Assembly (NCBI GenBank): GCA_019636565.1
Contig: JAHBXG010000001.1
Coordinates: 62,001-126,000 of the forward strand
Length of the DNA: 64,000 nt
From: Phycisphaeraceae bacterium
GTDB taxonomy: Bacteria > Planctomycetota > Phycisphaerae > Phycisphaerales > UBA1924
Direction of reading: 5' to 3'
Made by a program: the position numbers and the translations under genes. The notes beneath the pieces were generated by a model. That model was not told the DNA's origin. It did not search any database and saw only the letters and a program-made list of their open reading frames with translations. Positions 51,582 through 60,200 of this stretch are shown here, piece by piece. The stretch's first letter is position 1. Each line of letters starts with the position of its first letter.

Positions 51582-51803
51582 ATGGCAATGGCAAACGTTG
51601 GAGGAGTCGACAGGGCGTTGAGATTCGCAGCAGGAATCGCCGCGATCGCCGCGGGAATCGGGCTGCTTGGAGCGCTCTCGGGCCAGATCGTCGGGCTGAT
51701 CGTTTCCGGGTTCGGCGTCATCTTGCTGCTGACAGCGATGCTCCGCTTCTGCCCGGCGTATCTGCCGATCGGCCTCTCAACCTGCAAGGCAAAGACGAAT
51801 TAG
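51582..51803 (+). CDS. DUF2892 membrane protein
   Basis: 73 residues. GGAGG lies 6 bases before the ATG. It begins with the family motif NVGGVDRALRFAAG and has two membrane helices, ending CPAYLPIGLSTCKAK with two cysteines. The function of this family, often beside sulfur-trafficking genes, is unknown. It is divergent from the rhodanese gene, which carries a related membrane domain. Confidence 0.9.
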   Translation: MAMANVGGVDRALRFAAGIAAIAAGIGLLGALSGQIVGLIVSGFGVILLLTAMLRFCPAYLPIGLSTCKAKTN

Positions 51804-51819
51804 GCCCCGCCGGTGGTGA

Positions 51820-52659
51820 TCAGGAAGTTTGTTTGATTGAGCGCACGATGCGATCGCGAAGCGCCTTGGGAAGATCGCCCGCCGCAAGGCGGGCGCAGGT
51901 GTTCTGCGCAAGATCAAGTTCCGCAAAGACCGATCGACACCGGTCGCAGATGACTTTCTGCCCGATCGGGAAGCCGCGCCCATGATCCATGGCGTCCATT
52001 TTGGCGCTCAATAGATCCGCGCACACCTGCATTTCGTAGTTCGGTGCGGGCGCCGTTTTCTTTGGTATCGACTTCTTCGCGAGGATGGCCTTGCGGAGCA
52101 GCAGCCGCGCGCGATGGACCCGGGTCTTCACGGTTTGCGGCTTGAGATTGAGAGCCTGACCAACTTCTTCGATCGGCAGTTCGAGCATTTCCTTCAGCAC
52201 CAGCGGGACCCGGAAATTTGAGGGCAGCGCGACAATGGCATCGTGAACCGCTCGGGCCGACTCGCGCTCGATCACTTGGGCAGCGGGCGTTGAACGGGAC
52301 ACACCGAGGTCCACCACTGTCGAATCGTTCCAGGGCATGAGTTGAGAAACCGCAGGCATCCGCCTGTCGATGCCTCCCTTGCGGCGCGTTCGCGCCTTGC
52401 AGGAGCGGGCAGCGATGGCATAGAGCCACGTCCCCGGGTCGGACTCGCCCTTGAAAGTCGACCATTTTCGGAATGCCTGCAGAAAAACGTCCTGCACCAT
52501 GTCCTCGGCGTCCGACGCATTGCCGCACAGCCGCGAGGCGAGCGCGAAGAGTTTGGGTCCGTGACGATCAACCAGGAGCGGCACCGCGACCGCCGCCGGC
52601 GTACCCGGCACCGGGCCTCTTGAAACTGACGAGGGTCGCACCCTCGGCGCAATCGACAT
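51820..52659 (-). CDS. ECF RNA polymerase sigma factor with cysteine-containing C-terminal extension
   Basis: 279 residues. Region 2 is LASRLCGNASDAEDMVQDVFLQAFRKW, seen as DAEDMVQDVFLQAF, and region 4 is IVALPSNFRVPLVLKEML plus EEVGQALNLKPQTVKTRVHRAR. Beyond region 4, about 80 residues contain VCADLLSAKMDAMDHG, a CDRC pair and a further Cys, resembling a zinc-finger anti-sigma or sensing domain joined to the sigma factor. TACAGT ends 6 bases before the ATG. It lies between the DUF2892 gene and the ROK kinase. Confidence 0.88.
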   Translation of the reverse strand: MSIAPRVRPSSVSRGPVPGTPAAVAVPLLVDRHGPKLFALASRLCGNASDAEDMVQDVFLQAFRKWSTFKGESDPGTWLYAIAARSCKARTRRKGGIDRRMPAVSQLMPWNDSTVVDLGVSRSTPAAQVIERESARAVHDAIVALPSNFRVPLVLKEMLELPIEEVGQALNLKPQTVKTRVHRARLLLRKAILAKKSIPKKTAPAPNYEMQVCADLLSAKMDAMDHGRGFPIGQKVICDRCRSVFAELDLAQNTCARLAAGDLPKALRDRIVRSIKQTS

Positions 52660-52671
52660 GGGAGGACTGTA
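52660..52671 (-). promoter_or_regulatory. -10 box of a likely leaderless promoter (ECF sigma gene)
   Basis: TACAGT on the minus strand (52671-52666), 6 bases before the ATG at 52659. No Shine-Dalgarno sequence. Confidence 0.5.
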
Positions 52672-52692
52672 GTGGAGAAGAGCGAGCAGTCG

Positions 52693-53664
52693 CTACTTCT
52701 CGTGGCGCTGCATGGCAATCATCGCAGCACCCATCAGGCCCGCTCGATCTTCAAGCGTGCTCGCGACGACTTTGACCTGCTTGCAGCGTTCGGGGAACGC
52801 GAGCCGGCGCGTGTGCTGCTCGATCAGGTTGACCCAGGAGTTACCCATCGCCTCGGTGAGACCGCCGCCAAGCACGATCCGATCGAGTGAAAGCAAGGTT
52901 GTCACGCCCGCGAGCGTAATGCCGAGAAGTTCTGCCGCGGAATCAAGAACTTCCACCGTCAGTTCGTCTTTGTCCTCGTAGGCCTTGGCAACCAGTTTGG
53001 ACTTGATCTTGTCCAGGTCGCCCTCGGCGAGATCAACCAGTTTGCTCTTGCGGTTTCCCTTGATGAGTTTGATCAGGCGATTGACAACCGCCGTCCGAGA
53101 GCAGTTGTGTTCGAGCGAGCGCTCGCCGGGCGGATTGAACGGCAGCGCGATCATGTGGCCGATCTCGCCGGCGGTGAAGAACGGGCCGTAGTACAACTCG
53201 CCGTTGAAGATGAGCCCGCCGCCGATGCCGGTGCCGAGCCAGACGCCGAGAAGGTGCTTGGAGTTCTTGCCCGCGCCGAGCTTGTTCTCGCCCCAGACCG
53301 CGGCGTTCACGTCGTTGTCGAGATATGTCTTGACCCCGGTGCGCTTCTGCAGAATCTGCGCCGCGGGCGTATCGGTCCAGCGAAGATTGTCGGCCGCGAG
53401 AACGATGCCCTCCGCGGGATCGACCGCGCCGGGTGCTGCGAGCCCGATCGCTTCGAGATCGGTGAGTTTCACTTTCGCCTCGGAGCACGCCTCGACCACG
53501 CCCTCCACGATGCGGCTCATCACGCCTTCGACGCCGTCCTCTGCCTTGGTCTTCTTCTTGGCCTGAGAGAGCAGTTTCAGATCAGAAGAGACCACGCCGA
53601 CCTGCATGTTGGTGCCGCCGAGGTCGATGCCAATGTAGTAACCGGATTTGCCGTTCTTTGCCAT
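52693..53664 (-). CDS. ROK-family sugar kinase (glucokinase-like)
   Basis: 323 residues. The phosphate-1 loop is IGIDLGGTNMQVGVV, with DNDVNAAVWGE (catalytic Asp) and LGTGIGGGLIFNGELYYG following. This is the ROK group of ATP-dependent hexose kinases. The usual zinc motif CxCGxxGCxE is absent; in its place are HNCSRTAVV and a long Lys-rich insertion. Substrate probably glucose or a related hexose, but the altered loop makes that uncertain. It lies 33 bases upstream of the sigma gene. Confidence 0.85.
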   Translation of the reverse strand: MAKNGKSGYYIGIDLGGTNMQVGVVSSDLKLLSQAKKKTKAEDGVEGVMSRIVEGVVEACSEAKVKLTDLEAIGLAAPGAVDPAEGIVLAADNLRWTDTPAAQILQKRTGVKTYLDNDVNAAVWGENKLGAGKNSKHLLGVWLGTGIGGGLIFNGELYYGPFFTAGEIGHMIALPFNPPGERSLEHNCSRTAVVNRLIKLIKGNRKSKLVDLAEGDLDKIKSKLVAKAYEDKDELTVEVLDSAAELLGITLAGVTTLLSLDRIVLGGGLTEAMGNSWVNLIEQHTRRLAFPERCKQVKVVASTLEDRAGLMGAAMIAMQRHEK

Positions 53665-53761
53665 GGTTTACTCAAGAGACGCCCGCGAGTGTATCGGCGG
53701 GCGGAGAGGTCAAATGAAGCCGAACCCGGCGTCGGGACGCACGCCGCGAGCGAAAGAAGGC

Positions 53762-54700
53762 CTATCGCAGGGCTGTATGGACGATGGCGGCCCGAGACGA
53801 CAGCGCGGCCCGAAGGGAATCGACAATCGTGGATGCCCCGGACTCGGGAACTAGGGCAAAAAGGGTGCTGCCGCTGCCGGTAACGTGGATGGGAGAAATG
53901 ACCTTCGAAGCGCAAGCGTGAATCTCGCGGAGCGCGGGCGCAACGGCAAGTGCAGGCTCCGTGAGATCGTTAAAGAGTGCCTGCGAGCGGAGCGGCAGAG
54001 AAGACTCGAAAATCGTCCGGGCCTCGGGTTCGCGAAACCGGAATGAACGTACTTCCAACAAGTGACGGTCAAAAGCGCGATAAACAGCAGGGGTTGGACA
54101 AGCGAGAGGCGGGCAGATGAGGACGATGTCCGACCGGATCGGGGTCCGCCGGGTCATGCGTTCGCCGAATCCTTCAACCAGCGCGGGGCGGGCGGGCTCC
54201 CCCACCCTTGCCTCGGCATCGAGAAAAAACGGAACATCAGAGCCTAATTTCGCGCCGATGAGGGGCAGCGACGCGGGATCAAGCCCAAAGAGCTCGCTTA
54301 GCCCGCGCAGCATTGCCGCGGCATTGGAGGAGCCTCCTCCCATGCCGCCGCCGACGGGAATGCGTTTGGTCAGTACGACTTCGACCGGCAACTCGCGACC
54401 GACCAGCGCCTCGGCCATCGCGTGCGCCCGAAAGGTGAGGTCCTCCTCAATCGGCCAGTCGATCTCGCTGGGGACCGGCGCGCCGTCGGCCCATCGGATG
54501 GAAAAACGGGAAAGACCACGGGGGAGAGGGGTCAACGCCAATTCATCGCACAGATCAATGCAGGAAAAGAGCGAACAGATACGGTGCCAGCCGGCGCGCG
54601 GATTGGCATTTCCCCCCGGCAACGCGGGGGGCTCCGGCGCAGAAACCGCGAGCACCAGGTTTAGTTTGGCGAATGAGGGAATGATGAGCGGGGAAGACAC
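53762..54700 (-). CDS. ispE: 4-diphosphocytidyl-2-C-methyl-D-erythritol kinase
   Basis: 312 residues from the GTG at 54700, which places SFAKLNLVLAV at the N-terminus as in IspE; a GTG 57 bases earlier is possible. It phosphorylates CDP-methylerythritol in the MEP isoprenoid pathway. The GHMP ATP-binding motif is PVGGGMGGGSSNAAAMLRGL, with GSDVPFFLD and a C-terminal VTGSGSTLFALV. The expected GYH of the substrate loop is GWH. TAGCAT ends 5 bases before the chosen GTG. It is divergent from the NIF3 gene. Confidence 0.9.
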   Translation of the reverse strand: MSSPLIIPSFAKLNLVLAVSAPEPPALPGGNANPRAGWHRICSLFSCIDLCDELALTPLPRGLSRFSIRWADGAPVPSEIDWPIEEDLTFRAHAMAEALVGRELPVEVVLTKRIPVGGGMGGGSSNAAAMLRGLSELFGLDPASLPLIGAKLGSDVPFFLDAEARVGEPARPALVEGFGERMTRRTPIRSDIVLICPPLACPTPAVYRAFDRHLLEVRSFRFREPEARTIFESSLPLRSQALFNDLTEPALAVAPALREIHACASKVISPIHVTGSGSTLFALVPESGASTIVDSLRAALSSRAAIVHTALR

Positions 54701-54711
54701 CGCTGATGCTA
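54701..54711 (-). promoter_or_regulatory. -10 box of a likely leaderless promoter (ispE)
   Basis: TAGCAT on the minus strand (54711-54706), 5 bases before the GTG at 54700. Confidence 0.4.
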
Positions 54712-54779
54712 CGGCCGGGCGCGATTCGTAGGATGGGATGAATTGGACAGGGTCCACACTCGAGCAAACGGGGAACGCG

Positions 54780-55919
54780 ATGCGGGTTCAAGATGCCGTG
54801 AGAGCCATGGAAGAAATCGCTCCGCTTTCGTACGCGGAATCCTGGGATCGCGTCGGACTGCATGTTGGTCGCGTCGATTCATCGCTGCGATCGGGCGTTC
54901 TTTTGACGATCGACTTGACCGAACAGGTCATGTACGAAGCGGAAGAAGCCGGCGTGGGATTGATAGTGGCGTATCACCCGCCGATCTGGGAGCCGCTGGC
55001 ACGAATAACCAATGCAAGCGCGAAGCAGAGAGTCATTCTGCGGGCGATCGAGCGCGGCATCGCCATCTACTCGCCTCACACAGCTCTCGACGCGGTCGAG
55101 GGCGGGATGACGGATTGGCTGTGCGAGGGGCTGTCCGGCGGCAGCGAAGGGAAGATCCTGGGCGATTGCCGTGCTCTCAAATCTCACGCGCGTACGGCCG
55201 AAACGCAGCAGGTGAAGATCGTGACCTTTGTGCCGCCCGAAGATGTCGACAGGATCCGCGGTGCGCTGGCTACGGCGGGCGCAGGGATCGTCGGAAAGTA
55301 CACCGTCTGCTCGTTTTCGCTAGAGGGCAACGGCACGTTCTTTGGTGGAGAGGACAGCAACCCGGCCGCCGGGAAGGCCGGCCGGCTCGAATCGGTCCGC
55401 GAAGTACGTCTTGAAATGGTTTGTTCGAAGGCAGCCTTGGCGCTGGCGATTCAGACCCTTGAACAGTTCCACTCGTACGAAGAGCCGCCGGTGGATGTGT
55501 ACGAACTCATGGCCAAGCCGACTCGGCGCGATGGAACGGGCAGGAGGCTGGTGCTGGACCATCCGGTGTCGATTTCAGAACTTGCGGCGCGGCTGAAAAA
55601 GCACATCGGCCGCGAACAAATTCGGGTTGCTTGCGCCGACATCCATAAGCCGGCAAGCGTCGTCGGGGTCTGCCCGGGTGCGGGCGCGGAACTCGTCGAG
55701 GCGGCGGTCAGAGACGGGTGCGAGGTGTTCGTCACCGGCGAAATGAAGCACCACGAAGTGATGGCAGCGCTGGATGCAGGAATCGGCACGATCTTGGGAG
55801 AGCACACCAGCACGGAGCGCGGGTATCTGCCGCGGCTGGCGTCACGACTTGAGCGCGCCCTGCCGGGCGTACGGGTGAAGTGCGCGATGAGCGATGCAGA
55901 TCCGGTGCGTGTGATTTGA
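54780..55919 (+). CDS. NIF3-family dinuclear metal-centre protein
   Basis: 379 residues. ATG at 54780 has GGGGAA upstream. The first and third parts form the NIF3 core with metal-binding residues in LIVAYHPPIWEPL, in SPHTALDAVEGG and in GEMKHHE. Between them (about residues 145-255) is the PII/CutA-like insertion typical of long members (VKIVTFVPPEDVDRIRGAL). The family binds two metals as a hexamer; it is annotated as GTP cyclohydrolase I type 2, but the role is unsettled. Confidence 0.92.
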   Translation: MRVQDAVRAMEEIAPLSYAESWDRVGLHVGRVDSSLRSGVLLTIDLTEQVMYEAEEAGVGLIVAYHPPIWEPLARITNASAKQRVILRAIERGIAIYSPHTALDAVEGGMTDWLCEGLSGGSEGKILGDCRALKSHARTAETQQVKIVTFVPPEDVDRIRGALATAGAGIVGKYTVCSFSLEGNGTFFGGEDSNPAAGKAGRLESVREVRLEMVCSKAALALAIQTLEQFHSYEEPPVDVYELMAKPTRRDGTGRRLVLDHPVSISELAARLKKHIGREQIRVACADIHKPASVVGVCPGAGAELVEAAVRDGCEVFVTGEMKHHEVMAALDAGIGTILGEHTSTERGYLPRLASRLERALPGVRVKCAMSDADPVRVI

Positions 55920-55922
55920 GGT

Positions 55923-56429
55923 TCAGCCTCCCGGCTGGGACTCGGCAGAAATCGAAGCGGTGGTTGCGGGCGCGTGGAGGCTGACTTCCCCACTGCCCCG
56001 AAAACTGGCGGTCGGGCGCAGCAAGCCGTAGTCGTACAGAATCTCGTTGAACTTGCCCGGCGGCAGATAGACGAGTGAACCGCTGATGTCGTAGCGAACG
56101 GGTCCCGAGGCGGTGGGCCATCGTTCGGTCGGGAGTGCGACAGGAAAGCGAAGCTCCTGAACCCCCCACTTGCGAAGCGTGCTCTCGGGCGAGCGCTGGC
56201 CACGGAAGACTTCCTTGCCGTCGAGTCGGACGGTGTACGTCGCGTCCCGGAGCGGGAGTTGCACATCGGAAAGGTTTTCGGCTTTGACGATCAGGATGAT
56301 GCGCCGACCGGTCGGCTCGTGCTCGTCCTGATGAACGTCGAGAATGGAAAGCTTGGGCGAGGCGACGCCCGTGCAGGCGCCAAGAGCGATGGAACAGAGC
56401 GTCAGCACTACGAACGCGAGCTTCGACAT
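55923..56429 (-). CDS. Lipoprotein with LEA-14-like beta domain
   Basis: 168 residues. The lipobox is LGACTGV. The mature part resembles a LEA type 2/WHy immunoglobulin-like sandwich (RIILIVKAENLSDVQLPLRD, then TYTVRLDGKEVFRG and VRYDISGSLVYL). These proteins sit in the envelope; function unclear. TAGACT ends 6 bases before the ATG. The stop is 3 bases from the convergent NIF3 stop. Confidence 0.75.
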   Translation of the reverse strand: MSKLAFVVLTLCSIALGACTGVASPKLSILDVHQDEHEPTGRRIILIVKAENLSDVQLPLRDATYTVRLDGKEVFRGQRSPESTLRKWGVQELRFPVALPTERWPTASGPVRYDISGSLVYLPPGKFNEILYDYGLLRPTASFRGSGEVSLHAPATTASISAESQPGG

Positions 56430-56441
56430 GCCGCGAGTCTA
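56430..56441 (-). promoter_or_regulatory. -10 box of a likely leaderless promoter (LEA-like lipoprotein)
   Basis: TAGACT on the minus strand (56441-56436), 6 bases before the ATG at 56429. Confidence 0.5.
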
Positions 56442-56511
56442 GTGGATGAAACCGAGGTGTGTGGGTCGACCGGGCGGAAGGGATTCGTTCCGATTGCGTC
56501 GGCGTCGGTTG

Positions 56512-57042
56512 TCAGCGGGGCGAATCGGGGTGCATCACAAACCAGTCGCCGGCGGGATGAGCCTCTTCGAGCGATAAGACTTCAGAAGTAAGGCCCGAGA
56601 TCTGGGCGTTGTAGCTGGCCCAGTGAAAGCAAAGAGCCGCCAGAATCGCGAAGCAGACCCAGGCACCCACCTCGGCGCACCGGAAACGGCGGACGCGCCA
56701 GAGGATAAAAACGCCGATTGCGACTGTTCCGCCCTTCCAGATGCAGATCGAGCAGATTCCGCCGTGGCGCATTAGCAGCCGCGCGATCGGGTTCTCTTCC
56801 TGCATCCCGATGGACGTGGCGTGAATAAGCGTCATCGAGAGGTCGGCAAGGCTCATTGCCAGGATGGCGATGATGATGCAAAGAAAACGGGCTTCCCGCC
56901 ACGAGAGGGGCCGGAGCCGGTAGAAAGCCCGATTGAGAGCGATGGATGGCGTGCCCGGATCAAACCGACCACGAGCGGGAAGAAGCGGAAGATGGGTGCC
57001 TGCGGGAACCAAATCTTCCCGGACGGCATCGCTCCTGACCAT
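56512..57042 (-). CDS. Membrane protein, DUF5658-like
   Basis: 176 residues, perhaps less, since no Shine-Dalgarno supports the ATG at 57042. Three membrane segments lie at about residues 55-73, 100-118 and 125-142. LADLSMTLIHATSIGMQEENPIARLL resembles the DUF5658 core, where Asp, Glu-x-Asn-Pro and a second helix recur (seen as QEENPIARLL). Function unknown. Confidence 0.68.
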   Translation of the reverse strand: MVRSDAVREDLVPAGTHLPLLPARGRFDPGTPSIALNRAFYRLRPLSWREARFLCIIIAILAMSLADLSMTLIHATSIGMQEENPIARLLMRHGGICSICIWKGGTVAIGVFILWRVRRFRCAEVGAWVCFAILAALCFHWASYNAQISGLTSEVLSLEEAHPAGDWFVMHPDSPR

Positions 57043-57246
57043 CGGTCGTGCGGAATCGACCGGTGATAACGCTTACTGAAGTGCGATATGCAAGGTGACC
57101 CGTAGACTTCACAAACCGTGGAACAGGCTGGACCGAACATGGTGACTGGAGGGTTTGGATGCCGCCCGCATTCGTGGGGGGGTGCCAACCTTGCCGCGGT
57201 TTTGGGACCAGGTCGCGCCGGCCGCGGCACTACCGGGAGCCGTTCC

Positions 57247-60200
57247 ATGCTGGGGGGTATCCAAAAAGATTCGATGCGTTGGATGCGTCTGAGCGTGCTG
57301 GTAGCCCTTCTGAACTTTGCGGCCGGCGGGAGAGCCCAAGGCCAAATCACCCCGGTCTACCCGGACGATTCGGTGCAGGCGCGGGAGACGCTTTCGCGGG
57401 TGGATGATTTGCTCGCGACTGGGAATCTTGCCGAGGCGGCGCGGGTGATGCAAGCGCTTCTCGATGGCGAAGGAGACAGGGTACTTGAAAGCAAGGAAGA
57501 TGCGGACGTCTTCTTCAGCGTGCGCGAGCACATTCATAAATTGCTGCTGAACAAGCCGGCGTTACTCGAACGGTACCGCGCCACCGAGGGACCTCGCGCG
57601 GCAAAGCTCTTGGAGGAAGGGCGATTTGAAAGCGTAGAGCAAACCCGCCTGCTGACTCCGGCAGGCTTTGAGGCGGCGCTACGGGTGGCCCAAACCCGAT
57701 TTGAGGCAGCGCAGTTCGAGGCCGCACGACAGGCGCTGGAGCAATTGGAGCATCACCCCGAACGGAGTGGGCCGGGCGGAGCGGCGGCCGCTGCGCTTGC
57801 GGGCAGAGTGGCGAGATTCGTTCCGCGGGAAGACGTGAAGCATTGGGCGGAACGCTGGAAGCAAGAAGCTGGAGAGCACGGAGCGCAAGAAGCGGCGATC
57901 GCGCTGCCGCCGGGTCTAAAGAGCGACGTGACAAGTCCCCAAGGGGGCGGGAAGGCGCCGGACTGGAAGGATTTGCCGGACGCTGCGCTGGTTTCGAGTT
58001 TGATTGCGCGACGTCCGTCGCGTGACGGAGAAGACGAAGATGAAGATCTGCAAGCCTTCGAGATGACGAGACAGGGATCGGCCAAGGCGTGGATGATGCC
58101 CGTGGTCGTGAACGACATCGTGATCGTGAACAACGGTGCGGAAATCAGCGGGCTGGACCGATTCACACTCAGCACCGTGTGGTCGATCCGTCCGACGCCG
58201 TTCGGGAGGACCGACTATCGGCGTGAAACGGCGCGGCAGGGTCCGCCGCTGTCTCGGCTCGAAGAGAGTTCGTGGGTCGTGGTGAGCGGCTCGGTCGGTG
58301 TCGCTTCGATGGGGTATGTGACTGAGACAGGTCGCGAGGGCGATCGCCGGCTCTTCGGGTTCGATGTGCGGAACGGCCACGTGCTCTGGTCGGTTGATCC
58401 GGCAACTCTGGATCGCCGGCTTGAAGGATGCTCGGTGCGCGGCGAACCGGTGGTGAGCGAGGGTGTGCTGGTGGTGCCGATGCGCCGGAATTCGTCGGTG
58501 CGCCGCGTTTCGGGTGCGGTGCTTGCCGGTTTGGACCTTTGGACCGGTGAACTCAAGTGGGTTCGGCCGTTGTGCAGCGTGGGGGTGATGCCTTTCAACC
58601 GCGCGCCGCGTGCCGCGGAACGGTGTGTGGCTTCGGATGGCGTTGTTTATCGCGCCGACGGTCTTGGGATTGTCGCGGCAGTAGAGGCGGCGAGCGGACG
58701 CGTAGTCTGGGTGCGGCGAATGAATCCGCCGAGCGATGTGCGGACGTATTCGGTACTGGCGCTGCAGGCGAGCAATCAGCCGTGGGCTGGGTCCGAGCCG
58801 ATTCTGGACGGCACGTCGCTGATCGCCCTGGCGCCGGATGCATCGGCGATTGTTCGTTTGTCGGCAGTGGATGGGACGCTGCTCGGCCGGCGCGGCGCGG
58901 ATGACTTGGGCGATGCGACGGCGATGCCGTCGTATCTGGTACGCGTGGGCGACCGGCTGGTGGTGGTAACGGCGGACCGCTTGGTTTCGCTCGGCCTTTC
59001 CGACTTCGAAAAATCGACGCCGATCTCCAGCGCCGCGTATCGGGAGCCCCCGATGACCGGGCGGGTTACCGGCCTTTCGAACGGGCGGGTGCTGGTGCCG
59101 CTCGATGGCCAGGTGATCGAACTGGATGCGAAGGAATTGAAGCCGATCGGTACGCATGCGCTGGCGGCCACGGGGAATCTGATTGCGATGGGTGACGGGC
59201 TGCTGGTTGCCGATTCTGCGGAGCTTCACGCGTTTCTGAAGTGGGAAACGGCGGAGGCGATTCTGACCAAGCGGCTTGCTGCAACCCCGGACGATCCGTC
59301 TCCGGCGTTGTCAATGGTGAACCTGGCGTTCCGGGCGGAGCGGTATCCGCGAATCGTGCCGGCGGTGGACCGGGTGCTGGAAATCCGCGACCGATTACCC
59401 GACTCGGCAACGGCCCAGGCGGCGCGCCGGCGGTTGATCGATTCGCTCCGGGCAATGTTCGCGGCAGGCAAACAGAAGTGGGATCCGGCAACGGATCAGC
59501 GGGCCGGCTCCGGCGGTGCAAAGGTCGCGGCGCCTTCTGTGCAAGTGCTGAGTGACCTGGCGCAGCGGTTTGCACGTGGGGCCGAATCTCCTGCGGAACT
59601 TGCGGAGTATGAACTGACGTTGGGCTGGCTGGGAGAGGCGAAGGGCGCGCCGATCACGAGTTTGGAGGCGTACGGGAGGGTGCTCTCGGACGATTCGCTT
59701 GGAGACTCGATGGTGGCGGGCGACTTTGGCGTGCCGGTACGGGCATCGGACATCGCTACCGATCGGCTTCTGGCGCTTCTCAAGAAACAGGGCCCGGACC
59801 TGTATGCCGGTTTTGCGGCGCAGGCTGCCCGCGAACTGGAGGAATTGGGCGATCGGGCGAGCGCGGCCGAGCTTGCGTCTTTGGGGCGAAGATTCCCCGC
59901 GGCGCCGGCCGCGGCGAGCGCGTGGACGCGCGTCGCGGCGATCGACGAGAAATCGAATCGGCGTGCTGCCGCGGCACGGGCCCTGGCGCTCGCAATGCGG
60001 GCCCTCGAATACTCCCAGAGCGCTCGGGCACCGGAATTGGCGGCCGAAGGACGACGGATCGGTGTGAAACTTGTTGAGACTCTGGCGGCGCTGGATCGGG
60101 CCTCGGAAGCGGCGCGAATCGCGAGCGAAGCGGCGCGCTTGTTCGCGGGCGGTCCGATCGCGGTCCCATCGGTAGCGAGCGATCGATTGCTGGGCGGCAA

